Assembly (NCBI RefSeq): GCF_000317835.1 | Contig: NC_019793.1 | Span: 2,629,001 to 2,693,000, forward strand | DNA: 64,000 nucleotides | Reading direction: 5' to 3' | Origin: Deinococcus peraridilitoris DSM 19664 | Lineage (GTDB): Bacteria > Deinococcota > Deinococci > Deinococcales > Deinococcaceae | Part shown: positions 49,067 through 61,720 of the stretch, one piece after another | Numbering within the stretch: position 1 is the first letter of the stretch | Layout of the letters: every line of letters starts with the position of its first letter | The notes under the pieces: generated by a model | The model's database searches: none | What the model was told of the DNA's origin: nothing | Seen by the model: only the letters and a program-made list of their open reading frames with translations | Position numbers and translations under genes: made by a program

Positions 49067-50365
49067 TTACTGTCCGGGTTTGCGGTGTTCCAGGCGCAGT
49101 CCCTGGGCGGTGCGGTTGGCGAAGCCTTTCCAGTAGGTGTGGTCGGCTTTCGGCTGACCGTTCTGCTCCACGGAATACACGCCGTCTCGGGCGTTTTCCA
49201 CCAGGTTCAGGTAGGCCTGCATTCCCGTGTCGCGTTTGAGGAGCTGCCCGAAGAAGGCGGTCGTGAAGTGCTGTGCGATGTTGTTCATGCGTGCCGTGTC
49301 CCAGACTGCGTCCGCGTAATGGTTGAAGGGCGCGTTCGGTGCCCAGGCTTCCTGTGGCGCGGGAATGGGTGCGGCGGCGTTGTGGTTGGCGTTCTCGAAG
49401 GTCAGGAGATAGCGCTCCGCGTTGCTTGCCCCTTCGAAGATGTTGCGCACGCCCGGCTGATACCCGGAGACATCATCAGCGCTGCCGGCCATGAACAGTA
49501 CGGGCGTTCTGATTCCCCTGAGGGTTTCGGCAGTCCAGAACCCACGATTCCAGCCCCACGGCGCGATTGCCACGGCCGCCTTGATCCGTGTGTCCATGCT
49601 GGCAATGTAGGCGGCATTTCCAGCTTGACGTTGCGCCAGCAGGTTATTGGGGGGTGCCAGCGGCGACTGCATGACCTCGGCGCTGAAGCCGCCCCCGATG
49701 GTATTGACGACCCCGTAACCGCCCATCGAGTAGCCGATCAGCCCGACGTTGTTGGCGTCATAAAGGCCCTTTTGGAACCCACTTGCCTGGCCCAGGCGGC
49801 CAAGTTCATTCAGGACGAACAGCTGGTCGAGCGGCCGGTTGAGGAGGGTGCTGCCAAAGGCAGCCTGGTCACTGTAGGTGCTGTCGGTATGGTCGATCGA
49901 GGCCGTAACGTAGCCTTTGCTGGCCAGATTTTCCGCGAGGTGGCTGAGCAGAAAGCGGTTGCCCGGATAGCCGTGCGAAATGATGACCAGCGGATAGGGC
50001 GCGCTGCTTCGATCAGGGGCCGCGTTGCGCACCGCGCGCCCGATCAGCGTGGTCGGGGTTTTCCCGTCGCGTGTGACGGTCTGGTACTCTCCCTGGGGTT
50101 TCTGGTCGGCGGACAGGGTTGCCGGGTACCACACCTCCACGGTGAGCGGTCGGTCGTACATTTTGTTGGGCTCACCGGCCTTGGTGTTCACGACATCAAC
50201 CTGATTGGCGTTGACCAGCCTGAGGGTCTGCACGCCCACGGCGTGCTTGCCGTAGGCGGCCAACTCCGGGGCGTCGGGGCGAACGGCGTCAATGCGGTTC
50301 GTCTGCGCAGAAGCGGAAAGAAAGACCGAAGCCATCGTCAAGGCGGCCGTCAAGGCGTATCTCAT
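49067..50365 (-). CDS. secreted alpha/beta hydrolase (dienelactone hydrolase / PAF-acetylhydrolase-like)
   Basis: 432 residues with a signal peptide (RYALTAALTMASVFLSASAQ). LTVEVWYPATLS, YPLVIISHGYPGNRFLL (oxyanion-hole HG), VGLIGYSMGGYGVVNTIGG (nucleophile GxSxG) and a Glu/Asp-His pair further on indicate an esterase or lipase. GGAGGG precedes the ATG at 50365; the longer frame is rejected. Substrate unknown. Confidence 0.85.
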   Translation of the reverse strand: MRYALTAALTMASVFLSASAQTNRIDAVRPDAPELAAYGKHAVGVQTLRLVNANQVDVVNTKAGEPNKMYDRPLTVEVWYPATLSADQKPQGEYQTVTRDGKTPTTLIGRAVRNAAPDRSSAPYPLVIISHGYPGNRFLLSHLAENLASKGYVTASIDHTDSTYSDQAAFGSTLLNRPLDQLFVLNELGRLGQASGFQKGLYDANNVGLIGYSMGGYGVVNTIGGGFSAEVMQSPLAPPNNLLAQRQAGNAAYIASMDTRIKAAVAIAPWGWNRGFWTAETLRGIRTPVLFMAGSADDVSGYQPGVRNIFEGASNAERYLLTFENANHNAAAPIPAPQEAWAPNAPFNHYADAVWDTARMNNIAQHFTTAFFGQLLKRDTGMQAYLNLVENARDGVYSVEQNGQPKADHTYWKGFANRTAQGLRLEHRKPGQ

Positions 50366-50566
50366 CTGAACCCTCCGAAGTCGATGCGGAAATGAACCTG
50401 CAGCGTGCGCAGGTTCGGCTATAACAACGTATTTCAACTTTCCGCCTGATCATGGCATCCGCCGGTATAGGCGTCAAGCCGATCGCCGTTGTGCCCCGTG
50501 CTGCCAGCATTCACCGCCTTTGCCTAGTGGCGTGGTGACAATCAGGCAATGCCTGCTGAGCCCGGA

Positions 50567-51184
50567 TCACAAGCTTTCGCGGTGTTTGTCGATCAGCTCG
50601 TCGAGGGCTTCGCGCAGCAGGCTGGCCTCAGTTCGGCCGAGCGCGGTCGAAAGCTTGGCCAGGCGCTCCAGGCTGGCCTTCGGGTAGTAATTGCTTTTGA
50701 GTACCATCTTGCTTTCGACGTAGATGGCAATGCGCCCACGTCCTTCGCGCTTGGCACGCAGCAACGCCTCGTCGGCGGCGCGCAGCAGCTCCGCGGGCGT
50801 CTGTGCGTGGGCAGGACGCTGTGCAAGCCCGACCGAAAGTCCCAGGCCCAGCGAGCGCGGCACGTCCAGGCTGCCGATCGAGTCGCGGAAATGTCCGGTG
50901 ACCTCGTTGAGCAAAATCAGCGCGGTCTCGGTTGAGGTGTCGGGCAGTGCCAGCGCGTACTCGTCACCTCCGATCCGGGCGACCAGGCTGTCACCTGGCA
51001 GCGAACCGGTCAGCACGCGCTCGACGAACCGCAGGACCTTGTCTCCAACGTCGTGCCCCAGCTGGTCGTTGACACTCTGGAAATTGTCGAGGTCCATCAG
51101 CCCGACGGTCAGTGGCTGTTGCCGATTGAGTTGTTCGAGGGCTTCGTCAAAACTGGCGCGGTTGAGCAAGGGCAAACTCTTCAT
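50567..51184 (-). CDS. GGDEF protein with C-terminal ribbon-helix-helix domain
   Basis: 205 residues in two parts. Residues 1-155 form a compact GGDEF domain without upstream sensor: NRASFDEALEQLNRQ, VGLMDLDNFQSVNDQLGHDV, and the active-site loop VARIGGDEYALALP; no inhibitory RxxD site is present. Residues about 158-205 (KMVLKSNYYPKASLERLAKL, then STALGRTEASLLREALDELI) match the CopG/Arc ribbon-helix-helix pattern of a beta strand followed by two helices with SLLREAL. Such a fusion would join cyclic di-GMP synthesis or GTP binding to DNA binding. AGGAGG precedes the ATG. A 12-bp perfect palindrome lies on its promoter. Confidence 0.8.
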   Translation of the reverse strand: MKSLPLLNRASFDEALEQLNRQQPLTVGLMDLDNFQSVNDQLGHDVGDKVLRFVERVLTGSLPGDSLVARIGGDEYALALPDTSTETALILLNEVTGHFRDSIGSLDVPRSLGLGLSVGLAQRPAHAQTPAELLRAADEALLRAKREGRGRIAIYVESKMVLKSNYYPKASLERLAKLSTALGRTEASLLREALDELIDKHRESL

Positions 51185-51201
51185 GAATTCCTCCTATGAG
51201 G

Positions 51202-51231
51202 ATCGTATGATGATTTACATATATATGTCAA
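51202..51231 (-). promoter_or_regulatory. promoter and palindromic operator of the GGDEF-RHH gene
   Basis: On the minus strand, TTGACA (51226-51231) and TACGAT (51202-51207) are 18 bp apart. ACATATATATGT at 51217-51228 is a perfect 12-bp palindrome that covers the -35 end and spacer. RHH proteins usually bind such sites at their own promoter. Confidence 0.65.
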
Positions 51232-51514
51232 TGATAATATCGGCATAGCTGTGTGCGATCCGAACTCGGCTCCTGGCGCTGCTGGCCGGCGTGCCTGTAG
51301 GGTGAGCTTCCTCAAGTCGGGCGTGCCGCCGTTGCCCGGTGGCGGATTGGCGCTATTGTGGCGAAGGCAGTACCGATGCTGATCGGGAAGGTCTGAAAAC
51401 TGCCGCAATGTGCAGTCGGGTGCGGATGGCCGTTGAAGCGGGCCGTACCTGGGGGTGCTCGTCGGCGTTTGCAGGAATGTGAGTGTTGAGCGCTCATATC
51501 TTGTATTTGACCAA

Positions 51515-51543
51515 TTGACATTTGCCTGAGTGAGTGGTTAACA
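51515..51543 (+). promoter_or_regulatory. groES-groEL promoter
   Basis: TTGACA (51515-51520) and TTAACA (51538-51543) have a 17-bp spacer, giving a good housekeeping-type promoter with a leader of about 110 nt to the groES ATG. Confidence 0.65.
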
Positions 51544-51663
51544 TTTCGCTTGGAGTCGGTGAGCGCAAAGCGCCGGTTCGCAAGGGCGGCACATCGGCGT
51601 TTGCCCGCGCGGGCCGGGAAGGCCGCAAGCTGGACACTCAAGCTTTTTTTGGAGGAGAACACA

Positions 51664-51957
51664 ATGCTGAAACCGTTAGGCGATCGCGTGCTGGTTGAAA
51701 TTCTGGAGGAATCCGAGCAAAAGACCGCGGGTGGGCTGTATGTGCCCGACACGGCCAAAGAGAAGTCGCAGCGCGGCAAGGTCGTCGCCGTCGGCTCGGG
51801 CCGTGTGCTTGACAACGGCCAGCGCGTCGCCGTCGAAGTCAATGAAGGCGACACGGTCTACTTTGCACAGTACGGCGGCACCGAAGTGTCGCTCGGCGGC
51901 AAGCAGTACAAGATCTTCGCCGAGCGCGACATTCTCGCCGTCGAAAACGCTTCCTGA
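51664..51957 (+). CDS. groES: co-chaperonin GroES
   Basis: 97 residues. [39 protein letters not shown] and KYKIFAE-type end are those of Hsp10. It caps the GroEL ring during folding. GGAGGAGA lies 5 nt before the ATG; the longer frame upstream is noise. Confidence 0.97.
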   Translation: MLKPLGDRVLVEILEESEQKTAGGLYVPDTAKEKSQRGKVVAVGSGRVLDNGQRVAVEVNEGDTVYFAQYGGTEVSLGGKQYKIFAERDILAVENAS

Positions 51958-52007
51958 GCGCGCTTTGCGCCCACGTGAAGCTGCCTTACCGCGCAACACT
52001 TTCCTGA

Positions 52008-53678
<1,671 letters not shown>

Positions 53679-53688
53679 ACCTCACATC

Positions 53689-53725
53689 AAAGAAAGAACG
53701 GCGGATCATCCGCCGTTCTTTCTTT
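53689..53725 (+). terminator. intrinsic terminator after groEL
   Basis: 17-bp perfect arms 53689-53705 and 53709-53725 with a 3-nt loop; the right arm itself ends in TTCTTTCTTT. Confidence 0.88.
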
Positions 53726-53947
53726 GTCTGGACGGTGGACGGCTGCTGTCCGTCTGCGTGTTTCGGGGCACTTGTGAAGACCACGGCTCATGTCGGCAAG
53801 CACGCTCGTGCGCCTGATTTCGTGCCCAGCGGGCTTTGTGTATTAAGCTGCAGGCGTGGAGTCGCCATTGAGGCTGATTTCTGTTTTGCCTGCCTCGGCC
53901 TACACGCAGGTGGTCGGAAACCCGGACTCACCCCAGGAGGTCAACGC

Positions 53948-55304
<1,357 letters not shown>

Positions 55305-56402
55305 CTACTGGCTGGCAGTGCCAGGTCGTGAAACCGAGAGGTCGCTTCCGGCAGGTTCTTTGGTTACGGTTGCTTCGGTCGGCAAAGCGGGCGGCAGGAT
55401 CAGTGCGCTGAGGCCCAAACCGCCCAGCGCGCTCATCACGCTGACACCCAGCCACAATTCCAGGCTCATGGAAAGCAGGCCCAGGACGCTGGCCCCCGCG
55501 TAAAAAGGCGCCCACACCAGCAGTGGGAGCGCCAGTGCCCCTCCACGGAACGCCCACGGCCGCGAGGGAGAAGGACGCAACCCGCGAATCAGCAGATCAC
55601 TCATCAGGCCGGAGACCAGCGCCAGCAGCAGCACCGGACCACTTCGCGTGAGGTCCCCCGTCATGGCGCTCATCAGCAAGGTATTCACCAGGTACAGCAC
55701 CGTCACTGCGCCGGGCGGCAACTGCCAGCGTTTGAGCAGCAGCAGGACCGGCGCGGTCAGCAAGAGGGCCGTCAACAGCGTGCCGGTCAGGTGCGCGCGG
55801 GTGGACAGGTAATCCACGGGCGCAGGTGACTCGACCAGTGCCCAGGCGTACATGTGCATAAAGCTGGCGAAACTGAGTGCGGCCGTGGCCGAGAGCACGG
55901 CCGGCCAGACCACCCCAGGCGGCGACACACGCCCCGTGCGCTCCTGCCAGGCGCTCGATAGCGGTGCGAGCGCCAGCAACTCCGCACCCAGAAACAGCAG
56001 CAGGTGAGTGGGGCTCAGCAGCGCTTCGAGACCGACCTCAATGCCGAACACCGTGTGCCAGATCATGTCGCCCAGACCGCCCAGCGCGAAGACGGGCATT
56101 CCGATCACGGCGAGTTCGTACCCCAGCGGGACCGCCGCAAGACCACGCCGCCCGGTCCGCACACCACGAACGACAAGAATTCCCACCCACAAAGCCGTTG
56201 CCAGGAAACCCGAATAAAAGACGCCATGCCAGGGCGTAAAAAAGGTTTCCAGAGTTTCACCGAAGGTGTTGTGTGCCCAGCCGTCGACAAAAATGCCGAT
56301 CATCAGCCACCAGCTGACGAACAGGGTCATGACATTCTGAGAAGGTGAAGCGCGCAGCCGGGGCAGGGAAGGGTGAAAGGCAGGCTGAGACAGGCTGGTC
56401 AT
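55305..56402 (-). CDS. polytopic membrane protein
   Basis: 365 residues with about nine hydrophobic segments (e.g. LFVSWWLMIGIFVDGW, GVFYSGFLATALWVGILVV, LLTALLLTAPVLLLL) and short loops with His residues (DGWAHNTF, PWHGVFYSGF, MIWHTVFGIE, PTHLLLFLG). Conserved His in membrane helices suggests metal or heme contact, but I do not recognise the family. ATG at 56402. Confidence 0.75.
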   Translation of the reverse strand: MTSLSQPAFHPSLPRLRASPSQNVMTLFVSWWLMIGIFVDGWAHNTFGETLETFFTPWHGVFYSGFLATALWVGILVVRGVRTGRRGLAAVPLGYELAVIGMPVFALGGLGDMIWHTVFGIEVGLEALLSPTHLLLFLGAELLALAPLSSAWQERTGRVSPPGVVWPAVLSATAALSFASFMHMYAWALVESPAPVDYLSTRAHLTGTLLTALLLTAPVLLLLKRWQLPPGAVTVLYLVNTLLMSAMTGDLTRSGPVLLLALVSGLMSDLLIRGLRPSPSRPWAFRGGALALPLLVWAPFYAGASVLGLLSMSLELWLGVSVMSALGGLGLSALILPPALPTEATVTKEPAGSDLSVSRPGTASQ

Positions 56403-56556
56403 CAATTGGCTCCTGCGCTCACCTTACACCGCCCTGACCGCCGCCCTTGCTCAATCCCGACATTGCCACACGCTCCGCCTGCAAGTTCTCAAGGCCGGAC
56501 GGGATCGTCTTAGCAGCGCTTCATCAGATCTTCAGGGTACGTGTTAGCTTGACTGT

Positions 56557-57186
56557 ATGCGTGCGCTTCCTGTCCTCCTGCTGCTCTCGACGTCGACCTT
56601 GGCTTACGGTGTCCCGGTCAGTGCGGCGGCCAGGGTCCAGGCCGCCAGCACGATTCCGCCGGGCATGCCCATCACCTCACCACCCGTGAATTCGGAGCCG
56701 GCCAGTCCTCCGGCCGCTTCACCTCCGTCTGCCCCGAGCGTACCCGGAACCCCCGTGAATTCCGGGGTGAGCGCGCCCACCCCACCCGTGCCGGCCTACA
56801 CCGTACCCTTCAGCGGCTGGAGTGCCCAGGACCGCACCACCTGGAGTGCCGACTCGGGTACGTGTCTGATACGCGAGGAGAAATACGTCCAGGACTTTCC
56901 GGCGTTCGCGACCTCCGAGGAAGCGGCCAAGTTCGCTGCCCGCCTGCAAAAGTCGCTCTACACCCAGAAGATGCAGACTGTCTACACCCAACCCGTGGAG
57001 CGCAGCGGCAAGTGGGGTGTGCTGGCCAGTTACAAATACACCACGGGCAATGAAGTGTTCAAAGTCACTCAGCTTTATCTGTCCGAAGGAGGCAAGCTGC
57101 GTACCTTCACGGGCAGTTTCCGCGACGGCGCGCTTGATCCTTGCGTGAACGACATGCTGTCCTTCGTGCGTTACCTGGCCAACTGA
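56557..57186 (+). CDS. secreted hypothetical protein
   Basis: 209 residues. Signal peptide RALPVLLLLSTSTLAYG, a Pro/Ser/Thr-rich stretch (about 30-85), and a folded C-terminal domain with two Cys (SGTCLIREEKYV and ALDPCVNDMLS). TAGCTT at 56545-56550 lies 6 nt before the ATG, a leaderless start. It converges on argJ. Confidence 0.65.
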   Translation: MRALPVLLLLSTSTLAYGVPVSAAARVQAASTIPPGMPITSPPVNSEPASPPAASPPSAPSVPGTPVNSGVSAPTPPVPAYTVPFSGWSAQDRTTWSADSGTCLIREEKYVQDFPAFATSEEAAKFAARLQKSLYTQKMQTVYTQPVERSGKWGVLASYKYTTGNEVFKVTQLYLSEGGKLRTFTGSFRDGALDPCVNDMLSFVRYLAN

Positions 57187-57302
57187 CCGGCCTGAGTCAG
57201 CCTGGGGCCCTGGTGCTGCGCAGCCAGACCACCATCTTACCGGGCAAGGAGAGTTGAGCAGCGAAAACCGTCTCCGGGAGACCGGGCGCCGCCACACCCG
57301 CT

Positions 57303-58451
57303 TCAGGTGGTGTATTCGGCGTTGATCCGGACGTACTCGGCGCTGAGATCGCAGCCCCAGGCTTCTCCATGCGCGCTTCCGACGCCCAGGTCGATGTCGA
57401 AGACCACTTCCTCACTTCGCATGGTCTGCGAGACCTGGGCAGCGTCGTAATTCAGTGGCTGGCCGGCGAAGACCGGCGTGCCTTGCACGCTGACGCGCAG
57501 CTGCGGCAAATTGAGCGTCGCCCCGGAGCGTCCCAACGCCATGATGGTACGCCCCCAGTTGGGATCGTTGCCGTGCACGGCGCTTTTCAGCAGCGGGCTC
57601 ACGGCGCAGGTGCGCGCCGCAACGAGCGCTTCGGTTTCCGTGGCCGCCCCCGTCACCCGCACCGTGAGAAGCTTGCTTGCCCCCTCTCCATCACGGGCGA
57701 TCTGACGAGCAAGGTCGCGCATCACCTCTTCCAGGGCGACCAGAAATTCGCGGGTGTCTGCCCGCCCCGCCGCGCCGTTGGCAAGCACCACGGCCATGTC
57801 GTTGGTGCTGGTGTCCCCGTCGACCGTGACGGCATTGAAGGTTCGGTCGACGATGGCGCCGAAGCGGCTTCGCAGCAACTCCTGATCGATTTCGGCGTCG
57901 CTGTACACGAAAGCGAACATGGTCGCCATGTTGGGATGAATCATGCCGCTGCCTTTGGCGACTCCCACCAGCCGTTGCCCGGTGGACAGGGTGCGCTCGG
58001 CGGTCTTTGGTACAAGGTCCGTCGTCATGATGGCCTGCGCATGTGCCGTCAGCGCTTCCTCGAAGGTGCCACGAAGGGCCTCCACCCCCAAGCGTACCCG
58101 CGGCATTGGCAGGCGGTGACCGATCACACCCGTCGAGGCCGTCAGCACCGCCTGGGGCGCGAGCCCCAGCAGACCGGCGAGCAGACCCGCCATTTCCTCG
58201 TTGTCCTGCGCGCCACCGTCCCCGGTTGCGGCGTTGGCGTTCCCGGCATTCACCAGCAGGGCGCGCACTGCTTCACCGGAGGCGTACAGGTCGCGGTTGC
58301 GCGCTACGCTCGCCGCCGCCGCCGTGGAGAGTGTTCCCGCAAAGGCCCAGGCACACGGGGAATCACTCACGACTGCCGTGAGGTCGGTTTTTCCGGAAGG
58401 TTTGATGCCGGCGGCCAGTGAGGCCGTCTGAAAGCCCTGGGGTAGATTCAT
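57303..58451 (-). CDS. argJ: bifunctional ornithine acetyltransferase / N-acetylglutamate synthase
   Basis: 382 residues. KGSGMIHPNMATMFAFV is the self-cleavage site (Ala-Thr bond; the Thr becomes the nucleophile). LVNAGNANAATGDGG and VDGDTSTNDMAVVLANG are also typical. It transfers acetyl from N-acetylornithine to glutamate in the cyclic arginine pathway. GAGGAATAT precedes the ATG, 21 bp after the sensor kinase stop. Confidence 0.95.
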   Translation of the reverse strand: MNLPQGFQTASLAAGIKPSGKTDLTAVVSDSPCAWAFAGTLSTAAAASVARNRDLYASGEAVRALLVNAGNANAATGDGGAQDNEEMAGLLAGLLGLAPQAVLTASTGVIGHRLPMPRVRLGVEALRGTFEEALTAHAQAIMTTDLVPKTAERTLSTGQRLVGVAKGSGMIHPNMATMFAFVYSDAEIDQELLRSRFGAIVDRTFNAVTVDGDTSTNDMAVVLANGAAGRADTREFLVALEEVMRDLARQIARDGEGASKLLTVRVTGAATETEALVAARTCAVSPLLKSAVHGNDPNWGRTIMALGRSGATLNLPQLRVSVQGTPVFAGQPLNYDAAQVSQTMRSEEVVFDIDLGVGSAHGEAWGCDLSAEYVRINAEYTT

Positions 58452-58472
58452 ATATTCCTCGTTTCGGGCAGC

Positions 58473-60242
58473 TCAAATTCCATGCCCAGCGTCGCGGTGC
58501 GCCACCCTCCAGGGTGCGCCCTTTGTCTTGACTTCCGGGACAGGTACGGCGGGCAGTGTGAAGTAAAAGGTGCTGCCCGCTCCCGGCGTGCTTTCGAGCC
58601 ACAAGTGTCCGCCGTGTCCTTCGACAATGCGTTTGCAGACCGCCAGACCGATGCCGGTGCCTTCGTACTCCGCGCGCGAGTGCAGGCGCTGAAAAATCTC
58701 GAAGACCCGCTCGAAGTGCTGCTGACCGATGCCAATCCCGTTGTCGGTCACCGCGAAGCGCCAGAACCCGGCGTCGCGCTCCGCGCTCACCCGGACGTGC
58801 GGCGCGACGCCTGAGCGGTGATACTTCAGGGCATTCTGCAGCAGATTCTGCAGCAGCGAGTCGAGCTGTCCCCGATCGGCCAGTACGCTGGGCAAGGCCT
58901 GCGAATCCCAGGCGACCTGTGCTCCGAGGGCCTCGATGTCCGCTTTCAGACGCTCGACCACGGTCGCGAGCACGGCGGCGCTGCTGATCGGTTTCAGGGC
59001 ACGCCGCTGGGTGTGCAGGCGCGAAAACGCCAGCAGATCGTCCACGAGGTGCTTCATGTGCTGTCCGTTCGAAACGATCTGGCGCAGGTAAACCTGGCCG
59101 CGCTCGTCGAGCAGCGCGCCGTAGCGGTCACTGATCAACTGCGCGAAGCTGGTGACCGCACGAAGTGGTGCCTGCAGATCGTGCGAGGCGATGTAGGCGA
59201 ACTGCTCGAGCTCCTGGTTGCTGCGTTCGAGCTCTTGGGTGCGTTGTGCCAGTTCCGCTACCCCGCGCGCATTTTCCATGGCCACGCCCAGACTGCGCGC
59301 TACGGTTTCCAGCACCACCTTGTCGACGTGAGCCCAGGGACGCTGCTCGAACAACACTACCCCCAGAATTCCCACCGGTTCACCTTTCACCAGCACCGGC
59401 AGGGTTGCCAGCGCGTGAATGGCGCTGCCGAGCTTCTCGTCGAGGTCACTGCCGGGTGCGTAGACAGCCTGATACAGCGGCTGGCGCGTGCTCCACGGTT
59501 CCGAGAGACTGGGCATCATGTCATAAGGGACCCCGGCTTCCATGACCTGTTGCAGCTCGGCGTTGCGCCGGTTGCCGACCAGCACTTTGGTGCGCCACAA
59601 GCCGTCCTCGAGCTGAGAGTAGGTTCCGTAGCCCTCGGGCAGCACGGACAGCGCGAACTCCAGGGCACGCCGCAGCAGCACCTGGGGATCGGCCTGCATG
59701 GTCAGGCCCCGCGCGAGCTCCGCAAACCCTTCCAGGGCCATCGTGCGCGCTTCGAGTGCGGCGTTCTGGGTGGCCAGCCGCATGGCGGCAGCTTCCAGTT
59801 CACGGGTCCGTTCAGCCACGCGCGCTTCCAGAGTGGCGTTCAGCTGTTGCAGGTCCTGCTCGGCCTGCTTGCGCAGGGTGATGTCGCGGGACAGGCCGTA
59901 CAACCGGCAGGCCTCACCGTACTCGTCCCGCTCGACCAGGGTGTGCTGCTCGACCCAGACTGTCTGCCCGTCATCACGCCGGTAGCGAAACTGCAGGACC
60001 GACTCGTCCCGCTCGCCCCGGCGGAGTTGTCCGAAAGTCTGCACTACCAGGGGGCGGTCGTCGGGCCAGACGTTCGAAAGGAAGTCGCTCAGGGTGGGAT
60101 GGGCCTGCTGAACGCCCAGCAGTTGCACCAGTTCGGGCGAGCGGTAGCCTTCGTTGGTGCGCAGATCGAATTCCCACGCGCCCTGCCGGACAGCCTTCAG
60201 GGCCAGCCGGAAGCGCGCTTCGCTCATGTGGGAATCGGACAT
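58473..60242 (-). CDS. PAS-GAF sensor histidine kinase
   Basis: 589 residues, soluble. PAS domain (about 8-130; [19 protein letters not shown]), a linker coiled coil, GAF domain (about 175-325), HisKA with the phosphorylated His in [12 protein letters not shown] (about residue 356), and HATPase_c with [21 protein letters not shown] and [13 protein letters not shown]. No response regulator is adjacent. It lies between argC and argJ. CTGACA (60273-60278), TATCCT (60249-60254; 6 nt from the ATG) suggests its own leaderless promoter. Confidence 0.93.
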   Translation of the reverse strand: MSDSHMSEARFRLALKAVRQGAWEFDLRTNEGYRSPELVQLLGVQQAHPTLSDFLSNVWPDDRPLVVQTFGQLRRGERDESVLQFRYRRDDGQTVWVEQHTLVERDEYGEACRLYGLSRDITLRKQAEQDLQQLNATLEARVAERTRELEAAAMRLATQNAALEARTMALEGFAELARGLTMQADPQVLLRRALEFALSVLPEGYGTYSQLEDGLWRTKVLVGNRRNAELQQVMEAGVPYDMMPSLSEPWSTRQPLYQAVYAPGSDLDEKLGSAIHALATLPVLVKGEPVGILGVVLFEQRPWAHVDKVVLETVARSLGVAMENARGVAELAQRTQELERSNQELEQFAYIASHDLQAPLRAVTSFAQLISDRYGALLDERGQVYLRQIVSNGQHMKHLVDDLLAFSRLHTQRRALKPISSAAVLATVVERLKADIEALGAQVAWDSQALPSVLADRGQLDSLLQNLLQNALKYHRSGVAPHVRVSAERDAGFWRFAVTDNGIGIGQQHFERVFEIFQRLHSRAEYEGTGIGLAVCKRIVEGHGGHLWLESTPGAGSTFYFTLPAVPVPEVKTKGAPWRVAHRDAGHGI

Positions 60243-60248
60243 ACAGGC

Positions 60249-60278
60249 AGGATAGCGCCGTGCCGCGCGCCCTGTCAG
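60249..60278 (-). promoter_or_regulatory. promoter inside the arginine cluster, ahead of the sensor kinase
   Basis: Minus-strand CTGACA (60273-60278) and TATCCT (60249-60254) with an 18-bp spacer, in the 32-bp gap plus the argC end. Would drive the kinase and argJ separately from argF-argC. Confidence 0.5.
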
Positions 60279-61273
60279 GAGGACGGCTCCAGCGAGGCTG
60301 CGGGCATGCTGCCCTGCACGGTGTCCTGATGCACGGTGTATGAATGGTCACCTGTGAGCCCCAGCATCAGGTCCACGTTCTGCGCGGCCGCGCCCGAAGC
60401 CCCTTTGCCCAGGTTGTCGAGTCGCGCCATCAGCAGCACCTGGTGATGTTCGTTGTGATACACGAAGAGTTCCATCTGGTTGGTGTCGGCGAGGGCCTCC
60501 GGATCGAGCACAGCCGGATTGCTTTCCAGTGGCATGACCTGCACAAAGCGCTGGCCGGCGTAGTGCTGCTGCAGGGCGCCGTGCAGCTCCGATGCCGTGA
60601 CCCCGCCCAGGGTGCGCAGGTGCAGTGGTACCTGAATCAGCATGCCCTGCCGCCAGGCGCCCACGGCAGGCGTGAAGAGCGGCCTCAGGCTCAGGCCACC
60701 GTGCCGCTGCATTTCGGGCGCGTGCTTGTGCGCCAGCTCCAGCGCGTAGGCCCGGTAAGGTCCGGCCAGGGGGTGTTCACCGCCGCGCCCTTCCATGGCG
60801 TCGACCAGCGACCGTCCGCCGCCACTGTACCCCGACGCGCCCTGTACGCTGAGCGGGTAATCGGCGGGCAGCAGACCCGCGTCCACCAGCGGGCGCACCA
60901 GCGCGATCATGCCGGTGGCGTAGCAGCCCGGGTTGCTCACGAAGCGTGCCTCGCCGATGGCCTGAGCCTGATTCCTGGTCAGCTCCGGAAAACCGTAAGT
61001 CCAGCCGTCCTGCACGCGGTGGGCGCTGCTGGCGTCCAGCACCCGCACCTGGGGATTGTCGATCAGGCGCAGCGCTTCCCGGGCGGCATCGTCGGGCAGG
61101 CACAGCACCGCGAGGTCCACGCTGTTGAGCAGGTCACGGCGGGCCGCTTCGTCCTTGCGGCGCGCCGGGTCGATGCTGACGAGCGCGAGGTCGCGGCGGT
61201 GGCGCAGGCGGGCGCGGATCTGCAAACCGGTGGTGCCCGCTTCGCCGTCGATGAAGATGGTGGGTTTACTCAA
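60275..61273 (-). CDS. argC: N-acetyl-gamma-glutamyl-phosphate reductase (type 2)
   Basis: 332 residues. [19 protein letters not shown] is the NADP-binding start of type 2 ArgC; the catalytic Cys is in [15 protein letters not shown]. Reduces N-acetylglutamyl phosphate to the semialdehyde. The start appears to be TTG at 61273 with AAGGAG 7 nt upstream: no nearby in-frame ATG or GTG encodes a fitting N-terminus. It overlaps the preceding gene by 8 bp. Confidence 0.92.
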   Translation of the reverse strand: MSKPTIFIDGEAGTTGLQIRARLRHRRDLALVSIDPARRKDEAARRDLLNSVDLAVLCLPDDAAREALRLIDNPQVRVLDASSAHRVQDGWTYGFPELTRNQAQAIGEARFVSNPGCYATGMIALVRPLVDAGLLPADYPLSVQGASGYSGGGRSLVDAMEGRGGEHPLAGPYRAYALELAHKHAPEMQRHGGLSLRPLFTPAVGAWRQGMLIQVPLHLRTLGGVTASELHGALQQHYAGQRFVQVMPLESNPAVLDPEALADTNQMELFVYHNEHHQVLLMARLDNLGKGASGAAAQNVDLMLGLTGDHSYTVHQDTVQGSMPAASLEPSS

Positions 61274-61712
61274 GGGACAACTCCTTGGAAGAAAAACGCG
61301 CGGCGCGCATTTTGGTGAGTTCAAGCCTCTGCGCCCGGTCCAGGTTCGCGAGCAACGCTTCTCTGTACTCTGCACCGAGCGGCTCTTCGACTTGAATCAG
61401 TACGTCACCTCGATAAGGCCGTTGCCATTCGACAGCCTCGCCCGCCTTCAGGTGGGTCCACAGCCAGGCTGTCGGCTGCAGAGGCGTGAGAACCACCCGT
61501 GCCACTTGGGCGGCCTGCACAAGCGGCTGATCGAAGAGGTCAAGAGCGGCCATGGAGACCAGCCTGCGCCGACCTTGTCGCAAACCTGTCCAGAACGGCT
61601 GCGCGTCATTCGGCCAGGGAAGCAGGTTCTGGCAGTAAAACACGGCTGTGGGGTCTTCCTCCGGAAAACGGAACTTTCCCAAGAGCTGTTCCTCGGCAAC
61701 CTTGCGTTGCAC
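61266..61712 (-). CDS. unknown protein paired with a PAAR gene
   Basis: 148 residues, GTG start. Pieces such as [20 protein letters not shown] and [20 protein letters not shown] are rich in aromatic residues; no signal peptide or membrane segment. It follows the PAAR gene by 8 bp and overlaps argC by 8 bp. The position next to PAAR suggests a cargo, adaptor or immunity role, but I do not recognise a family. Confidence 0.65.
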   Translation of the reverse strand: MQRKVAEEQLLGKFRFPEEDPTAVFYCQNLLPWPNDAQPFWTGLRQGRRRLVSMAALDLFDQPLVQAAQVARVVLTPLQPTAWLWTHLKAGEAVEWQRPYRGDVLIQVEEPLGAEYREALLANLDRAQRLELTKMRAARFSSKELSLE

Positions 61713-61720
61713 CCTCGCCC

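Larger units (their letters stand above)
51185..51663. other. 479-bp intergenic region upstream of groES
   Basis: Holds the GGDEF-RHH promoter at the left, the groES promoter in the middle and a GC-rich 110-nt groES leader with imperfect stems at the right. No CIRCE repeat is seen. No small gene is convincing. Confidence 0.6.

Noticed and set aside
51202..51240. Radiation/desiccation response motif (DdrO site)
   Set aside because: The palindrome ACATATATATGT followed by CAATGATAA differs from the RDRM consensus TTATGTCATTGACATAA at too many positions.
51185..51663. CIRCE/HrcA operator upstream of groES
   Set aside because: GAGTGTTGAGCGCTC at 51481 is only loosely similar; the 9-bp inverted repeat of CIRCE is not present.
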